NCBI GenBank assembly: GCA_045532455.1
Contig: JAZSFX010000038.1
Coordinates: 1 to 64,000 of the forward strand
Direction of reading: 5' to 3'
DNA from: Ornithomonoglobus_A sp045532455
GTDB taxonomy: Bacteria > Bacillota > Clostridia > UBA1381
DNA length: 64,000 bases
A program made the translations under genes and the position numbers. Below are positions 44,779-51,957 of this stretch, one piece after another. The notes under the pieces are model-generated. The model was given only the letters and a program-made list of their open reading frames with translations. It made no database searches and was not told the origin of the DNA. Numbering within the stretch: position 1 is the stretch's first letter; each line of letters opens with the position of its first letter.

Positions 44779-46713
44779 TTATTTACTTTGTTGTTTTGTA
44801 TAGTTTAATAGTCCGCCCGCATATAACATTTCCTTTTGACGCTCGGAGAATTCTGCCTTTGCTTCGAATGTGAAGCCCTTTGTTACGTTTTCGCAAACGA
44901 TTGTGTCCCCATTTGCAATCTGAGTTGCAATATCTGCAATTTTAATTTCGTCCATCTGGTCTATTTTATCGTAATCGCTCTCATTTGCAAACTGCAATGG
45001 CACAATACCCGCATTTATAAGATTTGCCATATGAATACGTGCAAAGCTCTTTACTATAACTGCCTTAACACCAAGATATAACGGTGCTAATGCGGCATGC
45101 TCTCTTGATGAGCCCTGACCGTAGTTTGAGCCGCCAATAATTACACTCTTGCCCATTTCCAATGCTCTGTCGTGGAAAGTTTCGTCGCATACTGCAAAGC
45201 AGTGCTTTGAGATTGCAGGAATGTTTGAACGTAGAGGCAATATCTTTGCACCAGCAGGCATAATATGGTCTGTTGTAATGTTATCGCCAACCTTTAGCGA
45301 GCATTTTGCATCTATATCTTTTGCCATTGGCTCTGATACGGGGAATGGCTTAATGTTTGGTCCTCTTAGTACCTCAACACTGTCCATATCCTCCTCACTA
45401 ACGGGTGCAACTACCATATTATCGTTTATTGTAAACTTTTCGGGGAGTTTAAACTCAGGCATATCGCCAAGCTCTCTCGGGTCTGTTAAATAACCCGTGA
45501 GTGCAGATGCTGCTGCAAGCTCAGGTGATACAAGATATATCTGCCCGTCTTTTGTGCCTGAACGTCCCTCAAAGTTTCTGTTGAATGTTCTTAAAGAAAT
45601 ACCCTTTGAGTTTGGTGATTGTCCCATACCAATACATGGTCCGCAAGCGCTTTCCAATATTCTTGCACCTGCATCTATCATTGCAGAGAGTGCTCCGTTT
45701 TCGGCAAGCATATTAAGAACTTGCTTTGAGCCCGGGGCAATAGATAGAGATACATCGGGGTGCACTGTTTTACCCTTAAGAATATATGCAACCTTTAACA
45801 TATCTAAAAGTGATGAGTTTGTACATGAGCCGATACATACCTGGTCTATCTTCATTTTGCCAATCTCTGCACAGGTTTTTATGTTATCGGGTGAGTGCGG
45901 ACAAGCAGCCAGAGGAACAAGCTCGCTTAGATTGATATCCACAACCTCGTCGTACTCTGCATCTGCATCTGCACTAAGTGCTACGTATACTTCCTCTCTG
46001 TCTTGCGCCTTTAAGAATTTTCTTGTAACCTCATCTGACGGGAAGATTGAAGTTGTTGCACCTAATTCTGCACCCATATTTGTGATTGTTGCACGTTCTG
46101 GCACTGAAAGCGTTGCAACACCCTCGCCGCAGTATTCTATAACCTTGCCTACGCCGCCTTTTACAGTCAGTCTTTTTAATACCTCTAAAATAACGTCTTT
46201 TGCAGCAACCCACGGTTGAAGCTTGCCCGTTAAGTTAACCTTAACCACCTTTGGACAAGTGATGTAGTATGTGCCGCCGCCCATTGCAACTGCAACGTCC
46301 ATACCGCCTGCACCGATAGCTATCATACCGATACCGCCGCCTGTTGGTGTGTGTGAGTCGGAGCCGATAAGTGTTTTGCCCGGCACACCAAATCTTTCGA
46401 GGTGTACCTGATGGCAGATACCGTTACCCGGTCTTGAAAAATATATTCCGTGTTTTTTGCAGACACTGCCGATAAATCTATGGTCGTCTGCATTTTCGAA
46501 ACCACTTTGAAGTGTGTTGTGGTCTATGTATGCAACTGACTTTTCGGTCTTTACTCTTGGTACACCCATAGCCTCAAACTCGAGGTATGCCATTGTACCT
46601 GTGGCGTCTTGAGTCAGTGTCTGGTCTATTTTTATTCCTATTTCTTTACCCTTTATCATTTCACCCTCTACAAGATGAGCTGATAAAATTTTTTCAGTTA
46701 AAGTTAATCCCAT
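44779..46713 (-). CDS. Aconitate hydratase (compact single-chain type)
   Basis: A 644-residue [4Fe-4S] dehydratase interconverting citrate and isocitrate. Cluster cysteines in IGSCTNSSLLDM and ACGPCIGMGQSPNSKG, and the C-terminal swivel domain with IIGGSNYGQGSSREHAAL. At about 645 residues it is shorter than AcnA/AcnB (about 890) and looks like a LeuC-LeuD-type fusion, the form common in Clostridia. ATGs at 46740 and 46725 are possible, but the family start MGLTLTEKIL at 46713 fits best, though its spacing to AAAGGA is long. Citrate synthase and isocitrate dehydrogenase are not nearby, so the pathway use cannot be read from context. Confidence 0.93.
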   Translation of the reverse strand: MGLTLTEKILSAHLVEGEMIKGKEIGIKIDQTLTQDATGTMAYLEFEAMGVPRVKTEKSVAYIDHNTLQSGFENADDHRFIGSVCKKHGIYFSRPGNGICHQVHLERFGVPGKTLIGSDSHTPTGGGIGMIAIGAGGMDVAVAMGGGTYYITCPKVVKVNLTGKLQPWVAAKDVILEVLKRLTVKGGVGKVIEYCGEGVATLSVPERATITNMGAELGATTSIFPSDEVTRKFLKAQDREEVYVALSADADAEYDEVVDINLSELVPLAACPHSPDNIKTCAEIGKMKIDQVCIGSCTNSSLLDMLKVAYILKGKTVHPDVSLSIAPGSKQVLNMLAENGALSAMIDAGARILESACGPCIGMGQSPNSKGISLRTFNRNFEGRSGTKDGQIYLVSPELAAASALTGYLTDPRELGDMPEFKLPEKFTINDNMVVAPVSEEDMDSVEVLRGPNIKPFPVSEPMAKDIDAKCSLKVGDNITTDHIMPAGAKILPLRSNIPAISKHCFAVCDETFHDRALEMGKSVIIGGSNYGQGSSREHAALAPLYLGVKAVIVKSFARIHMANLINAGIVPLQFANESDYDKIDQMDEIKIADIATQIANGDTIVCENVTKGFTFEAKAEFSERQKEMLYAGGLLNYTKQQSK

Positions 46714-46847
46714 AATTATAATCATTCCTTTCCGTACCATTATATTTTATATGTTTTACATCATTTTGTCAAGCCTTTTAACTCACGAAATATACGTTTT
46801 GGAATACTATAATATTAGTTAAATTAATCAAAAAAGGCGGTGATACT

Positions 46848-47135
46848 ATGAACTACGCGGTAGCAATATTGTTTCTTTTTTATATAATAGCTATTACGTA
46901 TATGATAAAACATTCCATTAATACGTACCTTTCAACACAATCAAAATTTGTGCTTATAAATGCAAAAAAAACGAACAGCATAGAATATACTGTCCGTTAT
47001 GCACTCACAAAGTATTTTGACCGTGAGATATATATAATAAACAAATCATCTGACTCTGAAATGGAAATTATACTTAAAAAGCTCGAGCATGATTATGAGC
47101 GTGTACACGTTATAAATACACGTTTTTTACACTAA
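46848..47135 (+). CDS. Small membrane-anchored protein of unknown function
   Basis: A 95-residue protein with one N-terminal hydrophobic segment (residues 3-21) and a cytoplasmic, charged remainder with alpha/beta alternation (FVLINAKKTNSIEYTVRYAL, REIYIINKSSDSEMEIIL, RVHVIN). I do not recognise a family. AAAGGCGGTG precedes the ATG at a good distance, which supports a real gene. It diverges from aconitase and its 3' end overlaps by 26 bases with an opposite fragment at 47110. Confidence 0.65.
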   Translation: MNYAVAILFLFYIIAITYMIKHSINTYLSTQSKFVLINAKKTNSIEYTVRYALTKYFDREIYIINKSSDSEMEIILKKLEHDYERVHVINTRFLH

Positions 47136-47349
47136 TTTTCAGCTTTATTTTATAGACATTTAAAGTATTAAGCATTGTCTCATCCGCTTTAATACCCATG
47201 TTCTCAATACCTTGAGTTGTTAACATTAATTGTGCTTGCTTTAACGACAACCCATCAAGTGCTTTTGCATAATCTACGTCTTCAATAGCCTCAACAGACA
47301 TATCTGCCACCCCAATCGCACCAGAAACAGTTCTCAAATTGTCAACCAT
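47110..47349 (-). pseudogene. Possible phage tape-measure protein fragment
   Basis: A 79-codon open frame without any ribosome binding site. The stretch VDYAKALDGLSLKQAQLMLTTQGI, around residues 25-48, resembles the repeated GLS-x-AQA-x-LxLSTQGL pattern in N-terminal regions of tape-measure proteins of Clostridia prophages. Upstream the frame closes at a TAG about 15 bases before the ATG. No other phage gene is adjacent, so I read it as a leftover piece. A short novel protein is the alternative. Confidence 0.35.
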
Positions 47350-47462
47350 GTTTTGAATATCGTACTATTTTATATGCAGAATTATAGAGATTCTGCTACA
47401 AGTTTGTGGAAATACTTGTATTTAAGATTTGTTTGTGATATAATAAAACAGAGGTGATTTTA

Positions 47463-47930
47463 ATGCTTTATTTTTGCAAAAAATGTGGAAGAGTAATCGA
47501 TAGAATTATTTCTTCTGATAGGAATAAACCATGCGACCATTGCAAATCTATGATGTATGTGGTTCCAGACAAATATTTTATTGAAGGAACTACTTTAATA
47601 TCTAATAAATCTAAAGAACTCCTTAGAGAAGAACTTGTTAAAACATCTTCTGAATTTGACCAAACTCTATTCGATAACCGCATCAAATGGATGGGAGAAA
47701 GAAACCGAAAGTGGGAGTCAGATCAAGCTAAAATGGCTCATGGCAAAGCAGTCTTAGAAGGCAAAGACAAAGGCAATAAATTTGGCGTGTCTTGTCCTTA
47801 TTGCAAAGCTACTAATGTTAGAAAGATTACTATTACATCCAAGGCTATCCATACTTCAATTTTTGGTATTTTTAGTATGGGTAGAAATGCAAAAAACTAT
47901 CATTGTGACCATTGTGGCAGTGATTTTTAA
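47463..47930 (+). CDS. Zinc-ribbon protein of unknown function
   Basis: A 155-residue soluble protein with zinc-ribbon halves at both ends: CKKCGR and CDHCKS in the first 30 residues, and CPYCKATNVRKI with CDHCGSDF in the last 45. The middle is a charged helix (KELLREELVKTSSEFDQTLF to RNRKWESDQAKMAHGKAV). Such double ribbons are common in small proteins of mobile regions. A GTG at 47454 lies inside the GAGGTG ribosome binding site, so the ATG at 47463 is the start. The gene at 47942 follows 11 bases later; a decayed copy of its C-terminus lies at 48400. Confidence 0.75.
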   Translation: MLYFCKKCGRVIDRIISSDRNKPCDHCKSMMYVVPDKYFIEGTTLISNKSKELLREELVKTSSEFDQTLFDNRIKWMGERNRKWESDQAKMAHGKAVLEGKDKGNKFGVSCPYCKATNVRKITITSKAIHTSIFGIFSMGRNAKNYHCDHCGSDF

Positions 47931-47941
47931 GGAGGTCTAAA

Positions 47942-48397
47942 ATGAATAATGAACCTACAAAAGAAAGCCAAATCAAAGAAAATACTCAAGTCGGTTCAAC
48001 TTTACCACTTCAACTAACACAAGTTGTTCTAAATCCATTAGTAACATCCCAAGAAAGCAAACAGAAAATGATTTCTCCTGCTAACATTCAAGAGGGATGT
48101 GTGGCTGAAGTGGTAGCAAAACATATCTTGAATGAAATACTTACATATCAAGCAGCCATTCCTAACGAGAATGATGATGTGGCAGTAACCCTTGTTCAGT
48201 TCAATGAAAATGTAACTATCAACGTTAAATATGGTGGACATTTAGGATACAATCTCATCACATTTCTCGGTACGGACAGTTCTGGTAAACCACGTGAGTT
48301 AATTCAAAATGTTTCTCAGCTGAATGTTCTCTTAACCACGACTCAAAAGCAAGACGCTTCTGCTCCGAGGAGAGAGATTGGCTTTCGGGCACCTTAA
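47942..48397 (+). CDS. Protein of unknown function, perhaps DUF6173-like
   Basis: A 151-residue soluble protein. The first 40 residues are Gln/Thr-rich and probably disordered. The rest alternates strands and helices (VAVTLVQFNENVTINVKYGG, NLITFLGTDSSGKPRELIQN, QLNVLLTTT) and ends PRREIGF. The pattern of a strand pair, ELIQNVSQLN and an RRIGF-like tail recalls DUF6173, but I cannot confirm it. AAGGAGG with 6-base spacing supports the start. It is probably cotranscribed with the zinc-ribbon gene upstream. Confidence 0.6.
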   Translation: MNNEPTKESQIKENTQVGSTLPLQLTQVVLNPLVTSQESKQKMISPANIQEGCVAEVVAKHILNEILTYQAAIPNENDDVAVTLVQFNENVTINVKYGGHLGYNLITFLGTDSSGKPRELIQNVSQLNVLLTTTQKQDASAPRREIGFRAP

Positions 48398-48399
48398 AT

Positions 48400-48540
48400 A
48401 TGTTTTCCCGATTAGTTAAGTTGTTCCACCATTCTGTGTACATAATAATTCAACTCCTTTGTGTAGCATTGTGGGGTATATTTGCTTTGGGCAAAACTAC
48501 AAAGCAGTGGCACTATCAAAAATGTGGTAGTGATTTTTAG
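48400..48540 (+). pseudogene. Decayed or truncated copy of a zinc-ribbon C-terminus
   Basis: A 46-codon frame whose last 20 residues (WGIFALGKTTKQWHYQKCGSDF, from 48472) match the end of the protein at 47463 (FGIFSMGRNAKNYHCDHCGSDF): GIF, G-basic, K-aromatic-H and CGSDF-stop are shared, but the first cysteine of the pair is lost. The upstream part is a hydrophobic stretch and no ribosome binding site precedes the ATG. It is best read as a relic of a second copy. A short membrane peptide is less likely. Confidence 0.6.
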
Positions 48541-48587
48541 TTAAATTTTTATACATAATTCTTATCATAAATATCAAAGCATAACAA

Positions 48588-48616
48588 AAAGACGCTACTA
48601 CAATTGTAGCGTCTTC
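48588..48616. terminator. Terminator hairpin in the accessory island
   Basis: GACGCTAC (48591-48598) pairs with GTAGCGTC (48606-48613), with As before and a short TTCT after. It lies between the zinc-ribbon relic and the converging toxin-like gene. Confidence 0.65.
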
Positions 48617-48684
48617 TGCATAATGTAGAATATTGTTTTTATTGTCCCTGTATAGTTTTTATATGATACCCTATTAAATTACTA

Positions 48685-49092
48685 TTATAAATTGTCTAAT
48701 ATGTATTTGATATCCGCAGGATTCATATTATTTATAAATTCCATAAGTTTTAGATATAATTCAATCTCAATGTTTCCGATAACTTTGAAATCAATTGTAT
48801 TCCTATCAAACAGAAAGTATACTCCCGCTTTTATAAAGCCCTCTTTACCGTGCCCATTCACTATATTTTCTTGGGAAGGAGAATAAGGCATATTCTCAGG
48901 ATATGAAAGTTTTCTTTCTTTATATGCCTCCCCTTTACCCTCTAGTGACGACATAATATTACATACTAAATCGAAAGACATTCCTCCCACTTCTCCCTTG
49001 TCTGTGCTCAAAACAACAAAAGAATGTCTACCGATTTCTTTTCCATTATCCTTGCATTTGTTAACTACAATAATGTCTCCTACTTTACACAT
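48685..49092 (-). CDS. Putative toxin of a toxin-antitoxin pair (PemK/MazF-like)
   Basis: A 135-residue soluble protein beginning MCKVGDIIVVNK, with GRHSFVVLS near residues 21-29. This N-terminal pattern (GDI-V then an R-H-x-F-V-V-L strand) recalls the SH3-like barrel of PemK/MazF-type proteins. The C-terminal part ends in a helix (ELYLKLMEFINNM). The frame is open to an ATG at 49149 inside the upstream gene, but AGAGGA lies 8 bases before the ATG at 49092, one base after the upstream stop. That tight order of small acidic gene then toxin-like gene is usual for type II systems. The fold is inference. Confidence 0.5.
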   Translation of the reverse strand: MCKVGDIIVVNKCKDNGKEIGRHSFVVLSTDKGEVGGMSFDLVCNIMSSLEGKGEAYKERKLSYPENMPYSPSQENIVNGHGKEGFIKAGVYFLFDRNTIDFKVIGNIEIELYLKLMEFINNMNPADIKYILDNL

Positions 49093-49093
49093 A

Positions 49094-49276
49094 TTATTTA
49101 TCCTCTTTATCTTTTGATCTAATAATAACCTTCTCTTTGTATTTTCCATTTAACACATCTTCGTTCCATTCTATAGGACAAGTATCCCTTAGAGCTTCTT
49201 GAGACGAAATTTCTTTTCCATGCGCTAAAATAAACCCAATATCCATATGTTTGAAGTTTTTATTTGACATTTCCAT
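49094..49276 (-). CDS. Putative antitoxin partner
   Basis: A 60-residue soluble protein, first of a two-gene unit. Start by AAAGGAG spacing is the ATG at 49276; another ATG at 49285 touches the ribosome binding site. Contents: NKNFKHMDIGFILAHGKEIS, IEWNEDVLNGKYKEKVIIRS and a Lys/Asp/Glu-rich end. I recognise no antitoxin family; the role rests only on position, size and one-base spacing to the toxin-like gene. Confidence 0.5.
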   Translation of the reverse strand: MEMSNKNFKHMDIGFILAHGKEISSQEALRDTCPIEWNEDVLNGKYKEKVIIRSKDKEDK

Positions 49277-49285
49277 AATTTTCAT

Positions 49286-49666
49286 CTCCTTTTGATTATA
49301 TATTTTTATTAGTCCTTCCTATCTTGTTAATTAAATCTTCACATTAAAAAGATAAAGATTTAAAAAGTAAACCCCTCCAAGATAATTATATCAAATATTG
49401 CGTCGAAAAGAAATATTCACTTTTAACAAAAGAAATATATATTTTTTATATATTTTAGACATTTTCATCATCTATTAAGATATTTATAGTTTAATAAAAA
49501 GAAAGTTAGCCATCTTTTGCAACAGACAACTAACAAAATGCGTAACTCATCTAAAGGATTAAATACAAAATATTTGGCAAATAAGTTTGTATGTTGTAAC
49601 CATCTTTAGTTTTCACATTTCTTTTTCAATTTTCATAAAAAATCACTTTACACTTGTCAAGTAGTT
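49286..49666. other. AT-rich gene-free stretch of the accessory island
   Basis: About 380 bases with no supported gene, RNA or repeat. It is A/T-rich with A and T runs; the likely promoter of the toxin-antitoxin-like pair must lie near 49300-49370, but I see no clean match. Confidence 0.5.
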
Positions 49667-49837
49667 TTAAAAATAACCTATTTCATCAGCATATCTTGGT
49701 TTCATCTTATTATAACGTATCCATTTTAATTTCTGTTCGCAATGACCACAATATGCTTGATAATCACATTCAAATGATATGTCGCATTTTGGACAAATTG
49801 GATATAAATCACAATCAATGAAATATTTTGAAAAGTC
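49667..49837 (-). pseudogene. Zinc-ribbon gene remnant without a start codon
   Basis: A 56-codon open frame between an in-frame TAG (49840-49838) and TAA (49669-49667) with no ATG, GTG or TTG near its beginning. It encodes CPKC near residue 15 and CGHC near residue 30 with two further cysteines, followed by a basic segment (EQKLKWIRYNKMKPRYADEI). The spacing fits a zinc ribbon. The lack of a start and of a ribosome binding site suggests a 5'-truncated gene. It does not closely match the ribbon at 47463. Confidence 0.55.
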
Positions 49838-49872
49838 CTAAACATCAACAAGCTATCTATCTATAAAATCCC

Positions 49873-50388
49873 CTACACTAAGCTCTTTAATATGAATTCT
49901 CCGTTTTCGTATATCATATAACTATGGCCTGTGTTTTCCTTTGGAATTGAAACTGAGCCGGGGTTAAGATATACAATACCGTTTATTTCCTCATTGGCAC
50001 TTACGTGTGTATGCCCGTTCATAAGGTATGCTCCGTTTTTTATTGGAGGTAAATTTTGTGGGTTAAACTTATGACCGTGTGTTATGTATAACTCCTTTTC
50101 GTCGACATACATTACCATATAGTCTGCCATAATGGGAAAATTTAAAACCATCTGGTCTACCTCCGTATCGCAGTTACCTCTTACACACAAAATATTATCA
50201 CTTAAGCTATTTAAAATATCAATCACCTTTTTTGGTGCATATTCTTTTGGCAAATCGTTTCTTGGTCCGTGATAGAGCAAATCACCCAAAAGAATGAGCT
50301 TTTGCGGTGCTTCCTCGTAATATTTTTCTTTTAAAGCTTGGGCGTAGTATGCACTGCCATGTATGTCCGAAGCAAACATTAATTTCAT
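49873..50388 (-). CDS. YfcE-type phosphodiesterase
   Basis: A 171-residue calcineurin-fold metallophosphoesterase (YfcE/MJ0936 type). Metal ligands: FASDIHGS (Asp, His), LLGDLLYHGPRN (Gly-Asp), VRGNCDTE (Asn), ITHGH (His) and NGHTHVSA (His). It hydrolyses small phosphodiesters in vitro in related proteins; the physiological substrate is unknown. A TTG at 50394 is in frame but AGGAGA fits the ATG at 50388. It lies 15 bases after traX in the same direction. Confidence 0.92.
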   Translation of the reverse strand: MKLMFASDIHGSAYYAQALKEKYYEEAPQKLILLGDLLYHGPRNDLPKEYAPKKVIDILNSLSDNILCVRGNCDTEVDQMVLNFPIMADYMVMYVDEKELYITHGHKFNPQNLPPIKNGAYLMNGHTHVSANEEINGIVYLNPGSVSIPKENTGHSYMIYENGEFILKSLV

Positions 50389-50403
50389 TTTCAACTCTCC
50401 TCT

Positions 50404-51129
50404 TTATGACATCATCCATAATCTTACAAGACCCAAAATTAACAGGTGCAGTGGGTAAAATATATAAAAGCCATATTTGCTTTTTCTCCCCTGTTCGCCA
50501 TTGTACAAATAAAGCACAGGAATTGCAAGTAACGTACATAATTGAAGTGCAAGTATAAAATAGTTATAACTGTAGTTTGCATAACATCTTATTAAGGCAA
50601 CCACAGAGAATCCCACTGCTTGCTTTGAAAAATCACCGTGAAACATTCCAAAAATCAGCACCCATATAACTCCGTATATATTCCAATCGCTATTATATGT
50701 CAGAAGTGCAATCAATAAAACACCTGTTGTTTTAAATATAATATTAATATTCGATTTTACAACAGTCAGTGCTAAAAGTCCCATAAAAAGTGTGTATATA
50801 GCATTCAGGTTACATATGTTATATTTTATAAAATCCCAAAAATTTGTATGTATATTTTCTACTCCAAACAGATAGTATGGCACTTGCGAAATTATTGCAA
50901 ACACAAACAACCTCAAAAAATATTTTTTAAGATTGCTTGTATGGTGATACCCCTGTGCTATAAAAAAGCACATTATAGGCATTGTTATTCTGCCTATAAT
51001 ATTCATAATAGTTGCAATGGTTGCATTCTGCACAAGGGGTAAAAGTACTACTATATGCGCAAAATGGTCTAAAAACATTGCAACCATAGCAATTATTTTC
51101 ACCTGATATGCATTTAATCCCTTTTTCAT
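50404..51129 (-). CDS. TraX family membrane protein
   Basis: A 241-residue integral membrane protein with about seven hydrophobic segments. N-terminal pattern KIIAMVAMFLDHFAHIV followed by IIGRITMPIMCFFIAQGYHHT is diagnostic of TraX-like proteins. TraX acetylates F pilin on conjugative plasmids, but chromosomal members in Firmicutes have no known target, and no conjugation gene is near. It has a weak ribosome binding site. Upstream lies the nested inverted repeat at 51147-51247. Confidence 0.88.
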   Translation of the reverse strand: MKKGLNAYQVKIIAMVAMFLDHFAHIVVLLPLVQNATIATIMNIIGRITMPIMCFFIAQGYHHTSNLKKYFLRLFVFAIISQVPYYLFGVENIHTNFWDFIKYNICNLNAIYTLFMGLLALTVVKSNINIIFKTTGVLLIALLTYNSDWNIYGVIWVLIFGMFHGDFSKQAVGFSVVALIRCYANYSYNYFILALQLCTLLAIPVLYLYNGEQGRKSKYGFYIFYPLHLLILGLVRLWMMS

Positions 51130-51146
51130 AGTTTTAATCCTTTATA

Positions 51147-51247
51147 GTTTGAAAGAAAATTGTTCAAATTGTGCATTCGCACGATTGACGCGTATTTTTT
51201 ATACGCAAATGAGAGCGAATGTGTAAGCCAGAAATTTTACTCAAACT
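51147..51247. repeat. Nested inverted repeat (101 bp)
   Basis: Outer arms: AGTTTGA near 51147 and TCAAACT at 51241-51247. Middle arms: CATTCGC (51174-51180) and GCGAATG (51215-51221). Inner arms: GCGTAT (51190-51195) and ATACGC (51201-51206) around five Ts. It fills nearly all the space between the phosphoesterase stop and traX. There is no T-run after it on either strand, so it is not a simple terminator. Confidence 0.7.
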
Positions 51248-51942
51248 CACAGTATTTTAAATGGCATAAAATTCAGATAATCTGCGGCAATAAGCCTATA
51301 TTCCACTCCGTTTACAACCTCATTTACTGCATTTGCCTGAGAGGCATGGTGTAAATGTCCGTAAAAGCACTTTGACACACCGTATTGCTTCATAATCTGG
51401 CGGAATTTATTATCCTGTTTTTGTGCAGAGATGGGTGGATAATGTGAAAATACATAAATCTCATCACATTCACCTATTGCCTTCAAAGATAACTCAAGTC
51501 TTATGCACTCGCGTTCAAATAATTTTTTGTCCTCATTGTTAAAATTATCCCAATCAGGATGCTTCCACCCTCTTGTACCGCAAAGGGCAATGTTTTCGTA
51601 CATATAGTGATTATTTTGTAAAAACTCAATGGAGTCAAAACCATTTTCGTTAATGAATTTATTCATCTTATTCATCGTAGTCCACCAATAATCGTGGTTA
51701 CCCTTAGAGATGATTTTTTTACCGTTAAGGCTATGCAGAAATTCAAAGTCTTTTTTTGCCTCATCAAGATATGTTGCCCATGATATATCACCTACAATCA
51801 TAACAACATCGTCTTGCTTTACAGTATTCTGCCAATTATCACGTAGACGTTCTACGTAGTTATCCCACGCAGTACCAAAGATATCCATAGGCTTATCTAT
51901 ACCAAGGGGCAAATGTAAATCTGCTATAACATATAATGCCAA
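51247..51942 (-). CDS. Metallophosphoesterase (calcineurin-like)
   Basis: A 231-residue soluble phosphoesterase. Metal-binding motifs: VIADLHLPLG (Asp, His), IVGDISWAT (Asp), SKGNHDYWWT (Asn-His) and FYGHLHHA (His), plus FSHYPPI. The substrate is unknown. The only plausible start is TTG at 51942, preceded by GGGAG at 9 bases; no in-frame ATG lies at the N-terminus. It follows prmA by 15 bases and may share its transcript. Confidence 0.9.
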   Translation of the reverse strand: MALYVIADLHLPLGIDKPMDIFGTAWDNYVERLRDNWQNTVKQDDVVMIVGDISWATYLDEAKKDFEFLHSLNGKKIISKGNHDYWWTTMNKMNKFINENGFDSIEFLQNNHYMYENIALCGTRGWKHPDWDNFNNEDKKLFERECIRLELSLKAIGECDEIYVFSHYPPISAQKQDNKFRQIMKQYGVSKCFYGHLHHASQANAVNEVVNGVEYRLIAADYLNFMPFKIL

Positions 51943-51957
51943 ACAAAGCCACTCCCT

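Noticed and set aside
45497..46219. Plus-strand open frame of 240 codons opposite aconitase
   Set aside because: Shadow of the aconitase gene; Ser/Pro-rich composition, no start signal, and the aconitase frame is intact.
50404..51129. TraX as evidence of a conjugative element
   Set aside because: No other transfer, relaxase or plasmid genes nearby; chromosomal TraX-like proteins are common in Firmicutes.
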